The notes under the pieces: model-generated
Seen by the model: the letters and a program-made list of their open reading frames with translations, nothing else
What the model was told of the DNA's origin: nothing
Databases searched by the model: none
Made by a program: the position numbers and the translations under genes
Shown here: one piece after another, positions 38,535 through 41,648 of the stretch
Layout: each line of letters starts with the position of its first letter
How positions within the stretch are numbered: the stretch's first letter is position 1
Assembly: GCA_023512475.1 (NCBI GenBank)
Contig: JAILZL010000027.1
Span: 1-41,648, forward strand
Direction: 5' to 3'
Source: Syntrophobacterales bacterium
Lineage (GTDB): Bacteria > Desulfobacterota > Desulfobaccia > Desulfobaccales > 0-14-0-80-60-11
Length of the DNA stretch: 41,648 bases

Positions 38535-40589
38535 TCAACACCCCGCGGGTTTTTTCCGGGGCGGTGCCGGAGGGGCCGGAGCCGCCGGAGCGGCAGGCGC
38601 CGGGGGGGCGGGCGCCACCGCCGGTGGCGGGGCGGTCATCCCGCCGGAAGGGCCTCCCGGAGGGAATTCCACCTCACTCCAGTAGGCCGCCAAGCCGCCG
38701 TGGAGCACCTTGACGGGCCGGGTGGTCTTCTGGCTCAGAATCCCGCCCACCGCCATGGCCACGGTGCCGTCCCGGTCCACCAGGATGAGGGGTGCCGTCC
38801 GGGTGAGAACCGCCGGATCCTTCAGCAAGTCCTCCAGGGCGACATTGCGGGATCCGGGCAGGTGATAATCGGCGAAGGCCGCAGGCGGCCGGAGGTCCAC
38901 CAGCTCAAAGGTGCCGGGCAGGTCCAGCAGCAGGCGTCGCAGCTCCGCCGGGGCCAGGCGTTCCGGCAGGCGCAGGTCCCGCAGGGGTGCCGCGGGCGGG
39001 GCCGGGGCCGCGGCGGTGGCGCTGGCCGGGGCTCCGGGAGCGGCCGCTGCCATCGCCTCCGGCCCGAAGGTGGGGAGCCCGGCGGCGATCCAGGCCTCGC
39101 TCCCCCCCTCCAGACTGGCCACCCGCTTGAAACCCAGGCGCTTAAGCACCCCGGCGGCCAGGCTGGAGCGGTAGGCGGAGTTGCACACCGTCACCACCGG
39201 CTGCTCCGGGTCCAGTTTCAGGGGGGCCAGCTCTGCCAGCCGGTCCAGGGGCAGATTGACGGCGGGCCCGATCCGCAGGGCCTGCCATTCCTGGGGCAGG
39301 CGCACATCCACGACAAGGGGCGCTTCCCCCCGCTGCATCAGGTGGTGCAGCTCCTTGGGGGGCAGCAGCCCGGTGGTGACCTGGGGCAGCCTGGCCTGAC
39401 GCCAGTCGTCCCACTTCAGCCCCTGCACCACATAGCCGATGCGATGCAGGCGCCGCCAGGCTTCCTGGACCTGCTCCGGGGAGCCCGTCACCACCACCCG
39501 GCTGCCCCAGGGAATCATGGTGCCCACCCAGGTCTCCAGCCGGCCCCGGACGCCGATGTTAAGGGCATTAGGCATATGGCCGGCGGCATACTCCCGGGCT
39601 TCCCGCAGATCCACCACCTGAAACTCCTGGGGCTCCGCGAGCACCGCCTCCGGCTTGAGGAGCACCGGCCCGGCCTGCCAGTTCACCGGCTCCGGGCCTT
39701 TTTTGTTGAGGGCGGCATTGTGCCGGAAATACTGGGGCGCCGCGGGCAGCCCCTCCAGCACCGCGGCGATGAATTCATTCCTGTTTTTGTATTTCAGGTA
39801 TGGATTGACCTGCTTCTGCACGCCCAGGGTGGAGGTGGGCTCGTCGCTCAAGTGCACCCCGCAGAGGGAGCCCGCCCCATGGGCCGGGAAGAGGGCCAGG
39901 TGGTCCGGCAGTTTGGAGAGTTTCTGCCACCAGGTGTCAAAGAGCATCCCCGCCAGGGCGGCGGCGGAGAGGGTCCCCCCCATGAGGTCCGGCCGGCCCA
40001 CGCTGCCGATGAACAGCGTGTCCCCGGTGAGGAGGAGGTGCGGCTCCTGGGGCTTGGATTTGTTGGCCACCAGCCCGCAGAGCCCCTCGGGGGTGTGCCC
40101 CGGGGTCTCCAGAATCTTCACCACCGCCTCCCCCACCTTCAGGGTGTCCCCCTCTTTAAGGGTCTTGTGGGGGAAGGCGGCCCCGGCCCGGGCGCTCACA
40201 TGGACGGGACAGCCGCTGGCCTTGGCCAGCTCCAGGTGCCCGGCGACAAAATCGGCGTGGTTGTGGGTGAGGAAGACCCCGGTGATTTTGACCCCTTCCT
40301 TTTTGCACCACTCCAGATAGGCGTCCACATCCCGGCCGGGGTCCACCGCCAGGGCTTCCTTGCCGCTCACCAGGAGATAGGAATAATGGGACAGGACCGC
40401 CAGAGTGAACTGCACCAGGCGATAGCCAGGATAGGAATAGACCTGGACGACCTGGTAGGTGGCGGCCGTATCGGCGTGGCTGGCCGATTCCACGTCCTGA
40501 AGGGCGGCGGCAGGGCCCGGCACCGGGCTCACGCTCAGCCCCCCGCCTGCCAGCAGGATCGCCAGCCAAAGACAGAGACGGCTCCGCAC
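38535..40589 (-). CDS. Exported MBL-fold persulfide dioxygenase/CstB-like protein with three rhodanese domains
   Basis: A 684-residue secreted or lipid-free periplasmic enzyme. GTG 40589 (GGAGG about nine bases upstream) leads a signal peptide (LCLWLAILLAGGGLSVSPVPGPAAA). The metallo-hydrolase domain has THNHADFVAGH (108-118), ETPGHTPEG, TGDTLFIGSVGRPDL and FPAHGAGSLCG, as in ETHE1/CstB-type persulfide dioxygenases. Three rhodanese domains follow: about 320-400 with no catalytic Cys (VVTGSPEQ), about 415-505 with CNSAYRSS (Cys469, active type), and about 540-635 with VDRDGT (no Cys). A Pro/Ala tail ends in Cys at the very last residue. First gene of the module feeding the YeeE transporter genes. 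Family knowledge supports persulfide or sulfane-sulfur oxidation or transfer; the periplasmic location is unusual for ETHE1/CstB relatives. Confidence 0.87.
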   Translation of the reverse strand: MRSRLCLWLAILLAGGGLSVSPVPGPAAALQDVESASHADTAATYQVVQVYSYPGYRLVQFTLAVLSHYSYLLVSGKEALAVDPGRDVDAYLEWCKKEGVKITGVFLTHNHADFVAGHLELAKASGCPVHVSARAGAAFPHKTLKEGDTLKVGEAVVKILETPGHTPEGLCGLVANKSKPQEPHLLLTGDTLFIGSVGRPDLMGGTLSAAALAGMLFDTWWQKLSKLPDHLALFPAHGAGSLCGVHLSDEPTSTLGVQKQVNPYLKYKNRNEFIAAVLEGLPAAPQYFRHNAALNKKGPEPVNWQAGPVLLKPEAVLAEPQEFQVVDLREAREYAAGHMPNALNIGVRGRLETWVGTMIPWGSRVVVTGSPEQVQEAWRRLHRIGYVVQGLKWDDWRQARLPQVTTGLLPPKELHHLMQRGEAPLVVDVRLPQEWQALRIGPAVNLPLDRLAELAPLKLDPEQPVVTVCNSAYRSSLAAGVLKRLGFKRVASLEGGSEAWIAAGLPTFGPEAMAAAAPGAPASATAAAPAPPAAPLRDLRLPERLAPAELRRLLLDLPGTFELVDLRPPAAFADYHLPGSRNVALEDLLKDPAVLTRTAPLILVDRDGTVAMAVGGILSQKTTRPVKVLHGGLAAYWSEVEFPPGGPSGGMTAPPPAVAPAPPAPAAPAAPAPPAPPRKKPAGC

Positions 40590-40779
40590 GCGTCTTTCCC
40601 TCCGTGGGCTGATCTGGCCCGGTCGGGGTGTTTCTCCGGAAGCTTTCTGACTTCTGCCGGCGGCCCTCCGCACCCCGGGAGGATACGCCCTGGGAATATC
40701 CGCCGGCCCCGCACTGGGCTTTTGCCTTTTTTTATCTTATAACCGGGAGAAATTCCACCCTCTTCTTGGAGGCTACCGG
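40590..40779. promoter_or_regulatory. Divergent gap between the sulfur module and the GNAT gene
   Basis: 190 bases with an AT-rich patch at 40720-40745, including TATAAC on the plus strand and TATAAG on the minus strand. Neither has a convincing -35 at proper spacing. It must hold the start signals of both divergent genes, but I cannot resolve them. Confidence 0.35.
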
Positions 40780-41556
40780 ATGCGCTTTCTGGATATGACC
40801 CCGTATCACCCTTTCCGGGAGATGGCCCGCACCTGTGACACGCGCCCCCTGCGGGACAAACGGGTCCGCTGGGTGCGGCCGGAGCCGCGCCTGAGCCGGG
40901 ATGGCCGCTTCCTGGCGCGGCTGCTCCGGCGGGAGGAGCTGGACGCCGCCGCCGGGCTCTGGCGCGCCGCCTATCCGGAGCTCTATGGCTCGGTGCACGA
41001 TTTTCTCCTGTTCCCCGAAGAGTGCGCCGCCCGGGTGGCCCTGGAGGACGCCTGGGAGGAGGACTCGGAGGGCAAACCCTGCCTGATGCTGGTGGCGGCG
41101 GAGAGGCGAAGCGGCCGGTTGGCCGCGGCCACCCTGATGACCAAAATGGACCGCAATCTTCAGATCGAGTTCAGCTTTGCCGCCACCCATCCGGAATTCC
41201 GCCGCCAGGGGCTGATGTATCTGTTGGGGGAGATGATGCACCACCTGGCCGAGGCCTCGGGGGCGGAATACCTCACCACCTTTTTGGAGACCTGGCACAC
41301 CATCACCCAGACCTCCATCCTGAAATACGGCGGCGGCTGGCGGGTAGCGGGCATCTTCCCCGGCGCCTTCACCCGTTGGGCCGGCGGCCAGCGGGAGTAC
41401 CGCGGCTGCGTGGTGTATCTCTACAAGTTCATCCGGGACGGAGAGCGTTACGCCACCCGGCCGGAGGAGTGGCACCTGCACCCGAAGCTCAGGCAGCTGT
41501 GGCAGGTCCTGGAGGAGATCAACCGGGACGCGGGGGAAACCCCGGACCGCAGGTAA
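40780..41556 (+). CDS. GNAT-family N-acetyltransferase
   Basis: A 258-residue cytosolic protein. LVAAERRSGRLAAATLMTK and IEFSFAATHPEFRRQGLMYLLGEMM give the GNAT beta4-alpha3 acetyl-CoA pyrophosphate-binding site (RRQGLM, 141-146; the last residue is usually Gly or Ala), followed by AEYLTTFLETWH and KYGGGWRVAG. The N-terminal ~45 residues and C-terminal ~60 are outside the core domain. The substrate cannot be read. GGAGG lies seven bases before ATG. It stands alone, with a hairpin and a copy of the dispersed repeat after its stop. Confidence 0.85.
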   Translation: MRFLDMTPYHPFREMARTCDTRPLRDKRVRWVRPEPRLSRDGRFLARLLRREELDAAAGLWRAAYPELYGSVHDFLLFPEECAARVALEDAWEEDSEGKPCLMLVAAERRSGRLAAATLMTKMDRNLQIEFSFAATHPEFRRQGLMYLLGEMMHHLAEASGAEYLTTFLETWHTITQTSILKYGGGWRVAGIFPGAFTRWAGGQREYRGCVVYLYKFIRDGERYATRPEEWHLHPKLRQLWQVLEEINRDAGETPDRR

Positions 41557-41570
41557 GGTGAGAGCCCCCT

Positions 41571-41586
41571 CGGGACCGGAGTCCCG
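41571..41586 (+). terminator. Small hairpin after the GNAT gene
   Basis: CGGGAC/GTCCCG 6-bp stem with loop CGGA, 14 bases after the stop and just before the dispersed repeat. No T-run follows. Confidence 0.35.
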
Positions 41587-41590
41587 GATC

Positions 41591-41648
41591 AAAGGTGTTC
41601 GGGGAAGGGTGCCAGGGGTCACAGACCCCCGCCCCCGCCCCCCACCCC
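41591..41648 (+). repeat. Dispersed hairpin repeat, copy B (cut by window edge)
   Basis: Second copy of the element at 29614-29672, beginning AAAGGTGTTCGGGGAAGGG. The inner stem GGGGTC/GACCCC is kept with loop ACA in place of GCA, while the outer stem is weaker because the 3' arm reads CCCCCGCCCC. A one-base change inside the loop and a compensating shift in the C-run suggest the inner stem is what is conserved. Confidence 0.65.

Noticed and set aside
1..41648. CRISPR arrays, tRNA or rRNA genes, transposases and integrases
   Set aside because: No regularly spaced repeats, cloverleaf-like segments, rRNA signatures or transposase motifs were seen by eye. A covariance-model scan for tRNA was not possible here.

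Overview
The window is GC-rich (codon third positions are mostly G or C) and fits an anaerobic, sulfur-metabolising bacterium, most likely a Desulfobacterota (delta-proteobacterial) lineage. Supporting features are a 40-residue desulforedoxin next to rubrerythrin and a PerR-type regulator, a CobA-HemD fusion, a TauE/SafE permease with a Pro/Ala-rich N-terminal extension, two YeeE/YedE sulfur transporters with rhodanese and persulfide-dioxygenase-like partners, and outer-membrane proteins typical of Gram-negatives. The lineage is inferred from gene content only. I saw no rRNA, tRNA, CRISPR array, insertion sequence or phage gene.

Layout. 1-2713: recD2 (cut by the window edge), then the overlapping fur-feoA pair, all on the minus strand. 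2795-3529: rnc on the plus strand. 3643-4711: a perR / desulforedoxin / rubrerythrin oxidative-stress operon (minus). 4903-7514: a PagL-like lipid A deacylase, an I42 (chagasin-like) protease inhibitor and the cobA-hemD fusion (minus). 7595-9269: a zinc-ribbon HELAH protein and a tandem-GAF protein (plus). 9291-10841: a PqqD-like (RRE) protein followed by a radical SAM/SPASM protein (minus), a candidate RiPP locus. 11122-14724: a very large FecR-TPR-beta-barrel protein. 15138-16937: an APC permease. 17285-23500 (plus): a molybdopterin oxidoreductase without an export signal, a poly-[4Fe-4S] subunit and a 1136-residue NuoF/GltD/ferredoxin fusion, with a CAP-domain protein overlapping the last stop. 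24403-26324: TauE permease and a small membrane protein. 26492-29603: type I GAPDH and a GH15 glucoamylase-like enzyme. 29769-30221 (minus) and 30418-31152 (plus): a flavin-binding PNPOx-like protein and UbiE/MenG. 31181-35686 (minus): zwf, rpe, pgl and gnd, the full oxidative pentose phosphate branch. Upstream of it, 35789-40589 (minus): a sulfur module of metallo-beta-lactamase/rhodanese protein, YeeE, YeeE-triple rhodanese and DUF2007. 40780-41556: a GNAT acetyltransferase.

How they may work together. GH15, GAPDH and zwf-rpe-pgl-gnd together suggest breakdown of a storage glucan with NADPH production. The Mo/FeS/GltD cluster looks like a soluble, NADPH-linked sulfur or other oxidoreductase. 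The YeeE/rhodanese/MBL module looks like uptake and handling of thiosulfate or persulfide sulfur. The two most unusual items are the RRE protein, whose C-terminal tail carries a YxxPxL motif and which precedes a radical SAM/SPASM enzyme, and the NuoF-like half of the 1136-residue fusion, which has kept its fold signatures but lost its cofactor-binding motifs. Several palindromes at promoters, a family of A-rich-loop hairpins and a two-copy dispersed hairpin repeat are also listed.
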